Positions 49,191-61,037 are shown, counted from the stretch's first letter. The stretch: DNA of 64,000 nucleotides from Colocasia esculenta (GCA_014218235.1 CM024755.1:81103960-81167959), one strand, 5' to 3'. Notes: generated by a model not told the origin, from the sequence alone. Numbers and translations are program-made.

Positions 49191-49641
49191 TTTACAGTTT
49201 ATATATCAACTTGATTTTTATCTTATCTCTTGAAGCATTGACTAGTCAAAGTCACGCATATATCTATCTGTCACTTCTACATTTATGAGTTCTGAACGTA
49301 TCTCTGCATGCATGCAGACAATATCGTCCATTAGTGTGTTTACTCTATATACAACCTTTAAAACAAGCTATTTGGGATTGCTACTCTAGTGAATACTCAC
49401 ATCAACGTATACTGACAACAAGAGACAGTTTGAGTTGTCTACTATCTAGCATTTAATGTGTGCAGGGTCCTGAAGACTTTCTATCATACAACGTTGGACC
49501 TATAGACGTCAGAAGACATTATCTCTTTGTGTGCTCAAATGGATAAAAGATAGTTGAAGCTTCCAAAATGCCAACTAGTCTAACGTCTATCAATCCAAGA
49601 GACAACGAATACTTCAATGGTTGTATTTCAAAATGAGGAGA

Positions 49642-49647
49642 TATAAA
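49642..49647 (+). promoter_or_regulatory. Probable TATA box of element E 5' LTR
   Basis: GAGATATAAACTC is conserved at 60991-60996 in the 3' LTR and at an equivalent place in B and F. Transcription would start some 30 bases on, placing the stem-loop block in the leader. Confidence 0.55.
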
Positions 49648-49926
49648 CTCAAAGACAGAAATAAAAGAACCAACGAGGTAGAGAACAACATCTGTGTTAA
49701 AACGTTCAAAGTCTTCTGCAAGGAGTCCAGAGCCAAGAATCACTTTCCTCATCACCTTCAGCTCTTTTGCTCTCTGTGCTGTAATAGATTTTCCAAGAGA
49801 GCCTGTGTAGTTCTGAGAGTGTGCCTTGTTTAGATTCTTGCTCTCAGTGCTAGTTGCTTCAAATCTTGGCTTGTTCAAAGCTTGATCTAGGGGCTTGAAT
49901 TTCATTCAATTCTCTTTGAGTTGTTG

Positions 49927-50205
49927 TTCCCTTCGGGTGTGAAGGAAGACCTGGTGGTATCCAGGGTGTTGTTCCCTTCGGGTGTGAAGAAAGACCTGGT
50001 GGTATCTAGGGTGTAATTCCCTTCGGTTGTGAAGGAAGACCTTGTGAGGTATCTAGGGTGTTGTTGTTCCCTTCGGGTGTGAAGGAAGACCAGCTAAGCT
50101 GGGTGTTGTTGTGTCCTTAGGGGGACTGTACCCTAGTTAGTGAAATCCTGAGTTGTTGCTCAGGGACTGGACGTAGGACTCCTAAGGAGAGGAAGTCCGA
50201 ACCAG
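49927..50205 (+). other. Stem-loop block in element E LTR leader
   Basis: Four imperfect repeats contain CCTTC-GGGTGT-GAAGG (first at 49930-49945) each followed by CCTGG-loop-CCAGG or, in the last, CCAGCT-A-AGCTGG. Then comes CCTGAG-TTGTTG-CTCAGG (50147-50164), GGACTGGACGTA, and a stem GGACTCCT...AGGAAGTCC before GAACC. The pairing is kept while bases differ in A, B, F and G. Confidence 0.7.
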
Positions 50206-50376
50206 GATAATTCTTGTGTTGTGTGATTGTCTTCTTTGTGTGTTTGATATTTAAACTAACAGTCGCTAACCTCCTTCGAAGAACGTTTGTATGAATATTT
50301 TTAGTTACAGGTATCTTGTAGATTATTTTAAAAGACCCATTCACCCCCCCTCTGGGCTCGTCAACTGGGCAACAAG

Positions 50377-50388
50377 TGGTATCAGAGC
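50377..50388 (+). other. tRNA-Met primer binding site of element E
   Basis: TGGTATCAGAGC, two bases after the 5' LTR end. Confidence 0.93.
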
Positions 50389-50437
50389 GAGTCTCTTCGA
50401 CAAAGAAAGGATCCAATGATCTGAAGAGTAAAGATCC

Positions 50438-52254
50438 ATGGCAGCCCAAGGTAACATTGAAGGTCAGTCTGTCAACCGACCCCCTCGCTTTGATGGTGAA
50501 GATTATCCTTACTGGAAGACCAGAATGGAATACTTCCTACAAGGCCACGACTATCAAATTTGGTCCATAGTAGAAGAAGGTGATCTGGTAGTCACAAATG
50601 AGAAAGCTCAATGGACAGATGATGACAGAAAGAAGATCTCCTTGAATTGCAAAGCAAAGAGCATCTTATGCTGTGCTCTAAGTAAGAAGGAGTTCAACAT
50701 AGTTTCTGCTTGCAAATCCTCAATGGAAATGTGGGAAAAGCTCAGGATCACATATGAAGGCACAGACAAGGTAAAGGAAACAAGAATCGACATTCTTGTC
50801 ACTCAGTATGAGAGATTTCATATGCAATCAGGTGAATCCATAACTCAAATGTTCAGCCAATTCACTGACATCACAAATGGACTAGCTGGTCTGGGGAAAA
50901 CTTATGAGATTGGAGACATGGTGAGAAAAATACTTAGATCCTTACCGTCCTCATGGACCCCAAAGGTCACAGCAATAGAAGAAGCTAATGATCTGAAGAG
51001 AATGTCAGTAGAAAAGCTCATTGGGTCCCTCATGGCCCATGAGATCAACATGGAAAGGCTGGGAGAGTCATCTAGCAGAAAGAAGCACTCCAACGCCTTA
51101 AAAGCTGAAGAAGATTCACCAGAACCAAGTTCAGCTGAGAGTAAAGTAATACAGACAGCGAGAATGAGGAAGCAATGCTATCTAAAAAATTGCAGCGGAT
51201 TTTGGCTAAGAAGAAGAAGTTCCAATCAAGTAGAAGGCACTTCAAAAGGAATAAGGACTTCAAGAAGCCAGATGGAAAAGAGATAAAGAAAGCAGAACCC
51301 ATCTGCTATGAGTGTAAGAAGCCTGGACACATTAAAGCTGAGTGTCCAAAATTTAAGAAGCCGGAGTTCAGGAAGAAAGACAGCTCCAAGAAGTTCAGAA
51401 AGTACAAAAAGAAGGCGATGGCAGCAGCATGGGAAAACAGTAGCGAATCAGACTGTGAGTCAAGCTCCTGCAGCGATGAAGAAGAAGCCAACTTGGCCTT
51501 CATGGCTAATACTGAAGAAAAGGTAACCTCTGACTCTTCTTTTGATTCATGCAATGGTTCAGATTCCAATAGTTTGGAAGAGGCTTTCAACGAACTATAT
51601 GAAAAATATAAAGAAGTAACCAAACTATTAAAAGTAAGCAAGAAAAATAGTTTGTATAGAAAATACAAACTCAGATCTAAAATCAGAAAATGATCAATTA
51701 GAAAGTCAAATAACTGAACTTAAAAGAAGAAATGAACTGTTATGTGAAGACTTAAAAGCTAAGAATGAACAAATAATTAAACTTGAAAAACAGGAAAATG
51801 TAGATGAACTAAGAACTGAAATCAAAACACTAACAGAAGGAAATATACAGTTATCTAGCACATTAGAAAAATTCACCAATGGTAAAAACTCCCTCATATT
51901 AAAAGGTGCTAGAAGATCAGGTAAGAAGAAAAATGGATTAGGATATACACCCCCAGATAATGAGGAAACCATAGTTTATCCTAAAACATATCCAACACCA
52001 AAATTTGTACCTGAACAAGATATAGCATACAAAGCTGATTTCAAATATATAGAAAAAGTAACCAAATTATCCTACTGTAGTCACTACAACAAGTTAGGAC
52101 ATATCATAACGACATGCCCAACAAGACATAAGAAATGGATAATAAAAAGTAAAATAATGACACTAACCCATCAGGACCCAAAAGAATTTGGGTACCTAAA
52201 ACTTATGTTTTTATTTCAGGTTATCCCTCGAGCATCCAAATGGTATTTGGATAG
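50438..52254 (+). pseudogene. Element E gag, frameshifted
   Basis: Start ATG 50438 (MAAQGNIEGQSVNRPP) lies 50 bases after the primer site. Copia gag signatures are WKTRMEYFLQGHDYQIW and MWEKLRITYEGTDKVKETR. The frame is lost near 51110-51160 and again near 51650. Between these lies the CCHC knuckle CYECKKPGHIKAEC. A Lys/Glu-rich coiled-coil-like stretch follows. The second knuckle (about 52070) reads CSHYNKLGH, so its second Cys has become Tyr. The gag frame stops at TAG 52252-52254 and overlaps the start of pol in another frame. Confidence 0.88.
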
Positions 52255-55200
52255 TGGGTGCTCAAGGCACATGTCAGGAAACCAGAAGTTATTCTCTCAT
52301 CTCCAAGCTGAAGAAGGAACAGTCACTTATGGAGATAATGGGAAAGGAACAGTGATAGACAGTGGCTCTGTGAATAACAAAGGAAAAACAGTCATAGAAG
52401 ATGTGTTATTAGTCAAGGGATTGAAGCACAACCTTATTAGCATCAGCAGCTGTGTGACAGAGGCCATCAGATCAAGTTTCAAGAGTCAAAGTGCAGCATA
52501 CTAAAGGATGGAGCAGTCATCTTTGAAGCTAATAGAGAAAAGAATTTGTATGTGCTCTATCTTGAAGAACTCAAGGAACAAGACGTCTGTCTGGCAGCAA
52601 ATAAGGATAAATCTACTGAATTATGGCACAGACGACTAGGTCATTGCAATATAGATGGCATGAGAAAATTGCTGAAGAAGAATCTTGTGGAAGGTCTACC
52701 TAAGGTCAGTGCAAAAATGGATGGTGTCTGTAGACCTTGTGCTAAGGGAAAGCACACCAAGAGCTCCTTCAAGTCAAAGACGGTGGTGACCACCTCAAAA
52801 CCCTTAGAGCTCCTTCATATGGATCTATTTGGGCCAATGAGGACTACCAGTCTTGGAGGAAAGAACTTTGGATTTGTCATAGTCGTGACTACTCAAGATT
52901 CACATGGGTATCATTCCTAGAGCATAAAGATGACACTTTCAAAAATTTTGTCAGTTTCAGCAAGAAAGTCCAGAAAGATCAGAAGTTCAGCATTGTGTCT
53001 ATCCGATCAGATCATGGTGGTGAATTTCATAATGAAAAGTTTGCTAGATTCTGTGATGATCAGGGAATTGAGCATAATTTCTCAGCACCAAGAACACCAC
53101 AGCAAAACGTATCGCTGAGAGAAAGAATAGAACCCTATTGGATATGGCAAGACTATGCTCTCAGAATATGATCTGCCAAGATACTTCTGGGCTGAAGCAG
53201 TCAACACAGCAAGCTACATTATCAACCGAGTAATGATCAGGCCAATCCTGAAGAAGACTGCATATGAACTGTTCAAAGGGAAGAAGCCAAAGATCAACCA
53301 CTTCAGGACTTTTGGATGTCCTTGTTTCATCCACAACAATGGAAAAAGAGACATTGGTAAGTTGGATGCCAAATCAGATGAAGGTATCTTCATGGGGTAC
53401 ACCTCTAAACCCAAAGGCTATAGAGTATTTAATAAACACACTTTATTAATTGAACAGTCTGTACATATTATTTTTGATGAAACTAACCATTCCTTGAGAA
53501 AGGAAGAAGATAGAGAAAATGATGATACATATGAGCTATCCAAGAAACTAAAGAATTCATCTATTGAGGACAAGGATGATCCACCTCTGGAAGACATGCA
53601 ATAAAAGGAAATTTCACATGAAAATATTCCAAAAGAATGGAGACACAAGAAAGATCACCCACTCGAAAATATTATTGGTAATCCATCTGTAGGGGTAAGA
53701 ACAAGAGGTAATGTAATTCCCTGTGATTACCTAGCATTTGTTTCTCAAATAGAGCCGAGGACAGTCAATGAAGCTCTTTGTGATGAATCTTGGATATTAG
53801 CCATGCAAGATGAATTAAATCAATTCAAGAGAAACCAAGTATGGTCACTTGTTCCTAGACCATCAGACCATCCAGTCATTGGCACCAAATGGGTGTTCAG
53901 AAATAAACTGAATGAAACTGGTGTGATTCTAAGAAACAAGGCCAGATTGGTAGCTCAAGGCTATTCACAAGAGGAAGATATAGATTTTGATGAAACCTAT
54001 GCACCTGTAGCTAGACTTGAGGCTATTAGAATTTTGCTTGCATATGCATTCGCATTAGATTTGAAATTATTTCAAATGGATGTTAAGTCTGCATTCTTGA
54101 ATGGTTTTATTAAGGAGGAAGTCTATGTAGAACAACCTCCAGGTTTTGATGATACTGATTTTCTAGATCACGTTTTCAAATTACACAAAGCATTATATGG
54201 TTTAAAGCAAGTACCTAGAGCCTGGTATGAAAGGCTTAGTTCTTTTCTTTTAAACCATGGTTTCAGTAGAGGTCAAGTAGATAGTACTCTTTTTATAAAG
54301 TTAAAGGTCAAACACATTCTACTAGTTCAAATTTATGTAGATGATATTATTTTTGGTTCCACTGATGAATCCCTTTGCAAGTACTTTGAAAAGTTGATGC
54401 AGGGAGAATTTGAAATGAGCATGATGGGAGAACTTAATTATTTCCTTGGATTACAAATCAAACAAGGAAAGGAAGGAACTCACATCTGTCAAGCAAAGTA
54501 CACAAAAGAACTCTTAAAGAAATTTAGATTCGAAAATACCAAGCCACTGTCAACACCAATGAGTACATCAACAAGGATGGACAGTGATAAAGATGGTAAT
54601 AAAGTAGATCAAAAGATCTACAGAGGTATGATTGGATCATTACTTTACTTAACAACCAGTAGACCTGATATTTTATTTAGTGTATGCATGTGTGCTAGGT
54701 ATCAAGCAGATCCTAGAGAATCTCATTTAATTTCTGTGAAAAGAATATTTAGATATTTAGCAAGAACTCATGACTTAGGTCTGTGGTATCCAAAATGTTG
54801 TGAAATTAACTTAGTAGGTTATTCTGATGCTGACTATGCTGGATGCAAATTAGATAGAAAAAGCACCAGTGGTTGTTGTCAATTTCTTACAGGATGTTTG
54901 ATATCTTGGTCTTCAAAGAAACAAAATTCAGTGGCACTATCTACAGCTGAAGCTGAGTACGTAGCTGTTGGAGGTTGCTGCACACAACTCTTATGGATAA
55001 AGCAACAACTTGAAGATTTCGGATTAAACATCAAATCTATCCCACTGTTGTGTGACAACACCAGTGCCATTAATCTCACTAAGAATCCAGTTCAACATTC
55101 AAGGACCAAGCATATTTGAGGTTAGATATCATTTTATTCACGACCATGTAGCAAATGGTAATATTGAAATATCTTTTATTGATTCAAATGGTCAGTTAGC

Positions 55201-55276
55201 AGACATTTTCACAAAAGCCTTACCCGAGGAGAGATTCACATCTCTTAGAAGGGAATTAGGCATGTGCAATTTGTGA
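52205..55276 (+). pseudogene. Element E pol polyprotein: protease, integrase, RT, RNase H, frameshifted
   Basis: The likely start is ATG 52205. Protease has WYLDSGCSRHMSG. The pre-integrase zinc segment has LWHRRLGH and CRPCAKGKH. The integrase acidic residues are visible in HMDLFGP and IRSDHGGEF; the third region is damaged by a deletion near 53107. RT has QMDVKSAFLNGF and YVDDIIFGST; RNase H has SDADYAGC and LSTAEAEYVAVGG. The end is RRELGMCNL. Frameshifts occur near 52450, 52880, 53110 and 55117; a stop is at 53602-53604. The RT to RNase H frame is open from 53605 to 55119. The enzyme set is complete in order but not translatable as one protein. Confidence 0.9.
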
Positions 55277-55671
55277 AAAAGGTTCTGTTTAAAACTGGCA
55301 CATTAAATTTCAGAATTAAGCAGTTTTTCCCTCCATGCCTTTAAGCAAAAGAAATTCAAGTTATCCTTTGTAACCGCTCTCTCATTGAAGTCGGTTTGAA
55401 TAGTCAAACTCTTTTGTCTTCTTGTGCCGCCTTTTAGCGCCTCACTTTCCCCAGTGCATTTATTTATTCATAAAATCAATGACAGAACGATTCGCATCTC
55501 ATCGTCTACCTTTTTCCCCCTTTCATCCTGTCGCATGAGCCGATGCCCTAACAACTCATACCTCAACCCTCTGCAAATTTGAACCTACCTCCTCCTTCCC
55601 GCAAAATTTCTTGATGATTCCTTCTCTTCTCCTTCCGTTTCAACCCTCCAGAGACTTTCCCACCTGAATCC
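55277..55671 (+). other. Spacer between pol and the env-position ORF of element E
   Basis: 395 bp with no frame recognised; the last 130 bases are C/T-rich and could act as a leader or splice-acceptor region for the downstream ORF. Its counterpart in A is 1256-1676. Confidence 0.5.
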
Positions 55672-58600
55672 ATGGCCGCACCAGTCATCGCCGATAGTTT
55701 GGGTGGCTACAGCGTCGAGTTTCTCACTCCTGAGCAGCAGGAGAGGTTTACCTTTGTGAAGACGAAGTTCTGTGGCAATAAAGAAGTCGATGTTTCTAAT
55801 CTGAGGAAGAATGGAATGAGCAGCGTGGTAGAATTGATCAATCAGATGCAGTGGATGGGAGTTACCACCTTTTCGGAGGTTAGTTATCCGGACTTGGTAA
55901 AAGCATTCTTCGTTTGTTTGAGATCAGAGGAAGATGGGTCCCTAGTTTCTTCAGTAAAGGGAACTCTGATTAGAATAGACCCTGAGTTGCTGAAGATGTT
56001 GTTTGATGTGAAGACTTCCGGATTTAGTGGGGTTCACACTGTGGACGCCCAAGTGAAAGGTTTGGGAATTATAGGGCCGAGCTTCAAGCTAAGGGAAGGC
56101 AAGCTGGATATAAATCAACTAACTTCTTTCAACCGCCTCCTTCATTTTATTGTATGTCAAATTTTAGTTCCCAGAAGTGCAACATTTTCATCTTGCACAA
56201 AGGCTGACTCTGACATGATGTACTGGGCCATTCAAAATAAGGAGATAAATATGGCCGCAGTGATGATGGAAAGAATGAAATTTGCCAGAGATCAGATTTG
56301 GGACACCAAGAGCAAATTAAATGCGTCCCTGCCCTATGCCCACCTACTTACCAAGATCTTTAAACACTTCGGTGTTGATCTTTCTGGGGCAGTTGTAGAG
56401 AAAATGGGCCAAGCAATCAGGTCCAGGAACCTGAAGAAGAGTGGCTTCTCTGTGGAAAATGGTGTCTGGTTCAAGGCTTCAGTTGCTGAAGGCGAAGCCA
56501 TCATTGACGACGCCTCAGTTGTTCATCAGGAAATGGGATCAGAGGCTATGATTCCAGAATTGCCAGTGGAGTCAGTTTCTGTTCCAACAGTTGTAGCAGC
56601 AGAATCATCAGGCCCCTCTATAGCAGAAGTTCAGCCTGAAATTGCAGTAGAAGAAGAAAGAGTATCAGTAGCAGCTTCAGAATTTCCAGAAGAATTAGCT
56701 CTAAATTTTGCAGAAAGGAGAATTGAGGATATTCTCCCAGAGGATATTGTTCAAGTTGAGGACCCACTACCCTCAACTATTGTTGCATCTATTCTCTCAG
56801 ATATTATTGATTTGATTCCTTCCACCTCTAGTGCTCCATAAAATAGTGGCAGAGTTGCTGAAGAGGCAGTGGCATCAAGCCACATTGATGTACCAATGGA
56901 AGATATTCCAGTACAGCTAGAGCACCCAGCCGCTCAGGGTGACTCTGTGATGGTGGATGCTCCCATTTAGGGGGAGCAAGTATCAAATGAAGAAGATGCT
57001 CCTATTGAGGGGGAGCTATCAAAAGAAGGTTCAGTAGAAGCAACTCCTGTTGTTGATGATCAGGAGGAAAGGCATAGAGATTCTCCAAATTTGAATGATA
57101 GAGAAGGGGAGACTGCAAGCTCTTCGAGCTCAGATGATGATCAACCTCCTCTAGCTAAAGAAGGCAAAAAGAAAGGAAAAGAAGTTGCCTCTAAAGTTCC
57201 TCTCCTGGTTGATACACCTTTTGAGAGGCAGGTCAAACAGAAAATTGTTATAAATTTAAAGCCGGTGATTGAGAGGTTTGATGCTCAAGGCACAATCCTG
57301 TGCTCTCTCCAATCAGATGTTAGTTCAATCTTCATGAGCCAAGCTTCAACTTCAAAGGATATATCCAACATAAGAAATGCCATGAAGTGGTTTAACCAGG
57401 AAATGGGGTCTATGAAAAGTTTGCTGGGAGAAATTCTCAAAGTGGTTGGAGCTCAAGTTTCTCCTCCTCCACCTCCTGCAGCCCAGGTTCCACAGTCAGG
57501 GCCATCAGCTCAAGAAGCAGGGCCAACAGGGCCAGAAGCAGCAGCAGCACCAGCAGAGGCAGCAGTGAATGTTGAAGGGCCATCTGGGCCGGATGATCAG
57601 GTTAAAGGGCCTCCAGGGCCCGCTGAGCAAGGGTTAGGGCCATCAGGGCCATTGGAGAGTGAGTCTGTGCAGAAAGAGGCAGAAGAATCCTTGGCACCCA
57701 AGCCCCCAGCTCCCTCTTCTCCCTCTCACACACCTATCCCTCCAACTCCACCCTCAGCTCCTACAGCTCCTCCTGCTCCTCAAACATTCAAGAAGCCTCA
57801 ATCCAGACCAATCTCTTCTCCTACTCCATTTCCTCCTCAGTCCACCTCATCTCCTACCTCCTCTACTACAATTCCTTCTCCTTCTCCTATACTTGAGGCC
57901 CCTCCAGCATCCTCAGCTGGAGCCTCCTCCTCCTCCTCTGGTCCCTCCCTTGGACCAGTTGATGACCTCCCTACTACATCACATTCTTTTCTTCATCCTA
58001 CTCCTCCACCCTCTTTCATCACTATCATACCTGAAAGAGCCCAACTTAACTCTCCCTTTATGGAAAAGATAAAGGATGAGTTTGAGGAAGGCATTCTCAG
58101 GTCTGTGCTGAAGGTTGGGGAGCACATTCACAGGGCAGACCCTTCTAGTCCTGCCCCCAAGAAGAGGAAACTCACTTCTACTTCCTCCCTTTCCTCTGAA
58201 CCCAAATACCCACCTTTGTGGTTTTCTCTCACAATGGACCACAAACATAACCCACTGTATAGGGAATACCTTTCCAAAGTTGTTCTTGCCACCATCATTA
58301 ACCTTCCTTTTCAAAATCTTTCAGATCATTTGAACACCATTCTACCCTACACCTCTCTTTCAAAATCCAAAAAGTCCAAAATCTTCTCTCTTGCCCACTC
58401 CAAAACTGAAGATCAATGGGGCAAAGGTCACAAGGATCTCCTAAAGAAATTCATTCTTGCCAAATCTGCCAGATTTCCTCCAAGCGACCACTCCCTAACC
58501 TTGTCTGAGTGGTTCAGGATGTATCACCAAGAACTTTGGGCACCCTTCATTCAAAAGGAAATCAAGATGGTCAGACACTATGTGTTGTTCAACAACTATA

Positions 58601-59430
58601 GATATGTCCATCGACTTCCTGAAGTTCAGCTCAGCCAGTTCAAAAGGGCCATTTCAGCTCTCACTCCAGACATCTCACATACTTCAGATGTTCAGGTAGA
58701 TTTTACTACCCTCCAAGTACCTGAAGAAATTGCCCTTCCTCAAATCCATTTTCTAGTTATGGAGTCCTCTGTAGGATCCATCATCTTTGAGCGTTTTGCC
58801 AGGGTAATGGGCAGAATTAAAGTACAGAAATGCTGCCTGGTTGCTTTTCCTAGATTCCTATTTAGGGAATATCACCAGGGGCATGTAAGTGCTGACGTTC
58901 TAGCCCCCATTCTGTCTGAATGTGAAAGGCTGACATCCTCATAATGGTCCAAGTTCTACCCCTTGTCCGCTCAGTAGTTGTTTGAAATCAATGAAGCTCA
59001 GGCCAGGGAAGGCAAACCAGCCATTTCTCCAGCTACTTTCTTGGATATGAATTCTATTCATCTTGTTGATGACCCTTTCAAAGTCTGGGAGGAAAGATAC
59101 AAAGTTTATGTGGCTATGCACAAGGCTCTCAGAGACAACCACAATTACTATCCTGTGACCATGGACCAATTCCTCACCTGTGCCAGTTTTAGGACTCGTC
59201 GTTTCCTCAAAATGAGCATGGACAAGAATGCATATGCTGATCTTCTCTTTCAGCACCTAGATCTTCATCTCAAAAGGATGGCTTCCTCCATGGGACCATC
59301 CTACTCTTTGTCTTTTGGAGTTTTTAAAACTCATTTTGAAGAGCAGGAAACACAGGCATGGGAAATCATTTCCCATTTTGCCTCTCTTTTGTCTCCTGCC
59401 TTCTATTTACCTGTACCACCTCAAAGTTAA
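55672..59430 (+). pseudogene. Element E env-position ORF, four in-frame stops
   Basis: Start ATG 55672 (MAAPVIADSLGGYSVEFL). Part 1 (389 codons) is a globular domain with INQLTSFNRLLHFIVCQIL and MGQAIRSRNLKKSGF, then an acidic Glu/Val/Ser linker. Stops fall at 56839-56841 and 56968-56970. Part 2 (57091-58944) has a basic patch, a helical segment, repeated Gly-Pro-x-Gly-Pro units (57495-57660), a Pro/Ser-rich region and a conserved C-terminal domain (LTLSEWF, FERFARVM). Stops follow at 58942-58944 and 58975-58977, then the terminal domain to 59430. One frame holds throughout, so only point mutations separate it from a single ORF of roughly 1250 codons. No signal peptide or clear membrane helix is seen. 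Function unknown. Confidence 0.8.
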
Positions 59431-59639
59431 TGAAAATTCCTTTGATCATCTGCCTCTATCTTTTCTCTTCTTTCTTTGTCTCAGATTGTCTTTTGCTCAA
59501 TGACAAAAAGGGAGAGAAAATTAGCATGTCTAAAATACATTCCAATAATTTTTAAAGAAGAAAATTAGCATGTCTTTTCTTCAGACTGATTTCAGATATA
59601 TTTTTTTCATCCATGCTTATTGTTCAGTTTTGTCATCAC

Positions 59640-59654
59640 CAAAAAGGGGGAGAT
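59640..59654 (+). other. Polypurine tract of element E
   Basis: AAAAAAGGGGGAGAT directly before the 3' LTR start TGATGATCAG. Confidence 0.88.
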
Positions 59655-61037
59655 TGATGATCAGTCTATCCCCATGTAATTTTAATGTATTTTGGTGATT
59701 AACAAAACTAAACTAGTTTTTATAAATAATATCTAATGAATATCTCATAAGTCTTAAAGTACAGGAAAAATACCAAGGTCAATCAAGCCAATAAAGGTAT
59801 GCATTACTTCTCTGAAGCTTTAATCTTTTCAACATGATATTTCTCTAAGTCCATATCGATTTCTGTTGAAATTCATAACGATTTCCTTATAAGATGGAAA
59901 AGTCATGTTGTTTCAATCAAGTCGATGTCATAACGACTCTATAAGTTATCGCAACGATTTCTTTAGAAAGCGCAACGACTTGCCTGTCATAACGACTCTA
60001 TAAGTTATCGCAACGATTTCTTTAGAAAGCACAACGACTTGCATGTCATAACGACTCTATAAGTTATCGCAATGATTTCTTTAGAAAGCGCAACGACTTG
60101 CATGTCATAACAACTCTATAAGTTATCGCAACGATTTCTTTAGAAAGCGCAACGACTTGCCTGTCATAAGTTATCGCAACGATTTCTTTAGAACTCGCAA
60201 CGACTTACTTGTTGTAACGATTTCATAAGTTACCGTAACGATTTCTTTAGAACTCGCAACGACTTGATATGTGTTCATAACGATTTGCCTTGCACAAAGA
60301 TTTCTTTAAGCGCTCACAACGATTTGCTCTCTATAATGACTTGTTAGTATTCAGAACGACTTGATAAGTGTTCATAACGATTTGCTTTGCACAAAGATTT
60401 CTTTAAGCGCTCACAACGATTTGCTCTCTATAATGACTTGTTAGTATTCAGAACGACTTGATAAGTGTTCATAACGATTTTCTCTCTATAATGACTTGTT
60501 AGTATTCATAACGATTTCATAAGTCATATAGACATTGACTTTACAGTTTATATATCAACTTGATTTTTATCTTATCTCTTGAAGCATTGACTAGTCAAAG
60601 TCACGCATATATCTATCTGTCACTCCTGCATTTATGAGTTCTGAACGTATCTCTGCATGCATGCAGACAATATCGTCCATTAGTGTGTTTACTCTGTATA
60701 CAACCTTTAAAACAAGCTATTTGGGATTGCTACTCTAGTGAATACTCACATCAACGTATACTGACAACAAGAGACAGTTTGAGTTGTCTACTGTCTAGCA
60801 TTTAATGTGTGCAGGGTCTCGAAGACTTTCTATCATACAACGTTGGACCTATAGACGTCAGAAGACATTATCTCTTTGCGTGCTCAAATGGATAAAAGAT
60901 AGTTGAAGCTTCCAAAATGTCAACCAGTCCAACGTCTATCAATCCAAGAGACAACGGATACTTCAACGGTTGTATTTCAAAATGAGGAGATATAAACTCA
61001 AAGACAGAAGAAAAAGAACCAACGAGGTAGAGAACAA
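59655..61037 (+). repeat. 3' LTR of element E, truncated by element F
   Basis: 1383 bp matching 48247-49687, stopping after GAGAACAA. The rest of the LTR, beginning CATCTGTG in the 5' copy, is replaced by the start of F. Confidence 0.93.

Larger units (their letters stand above)
48247..50374 (+). repeat. 5' LTR of element E
   Basis: 2128 bp, from TGATGATCAGTC to GGGCAACA. In order: minisatellite, TATA box (49642), stem-loop block (49927-50205), C-run with TCTGGGC at the end. Confidence 0.95.
48247..61037 (+). mobile_element. Element E: nearly complete Sirevirus-type copia element
   Basis: It comprises a 5' LTR (48247-50374), Met primer site, gag, pol, spacer, env-position ORF, purine tract and a 3' LTR cut at 61037 by element F. 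The two LTRs are near-identical over the shared 1.38 kb, so it is young, yet gag and pol hold several frameshifts. The five bases before it are CTCCT; the matching duplication lies outside the window. It is the best reference copy here for the family plan. Confidence 0.93.
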
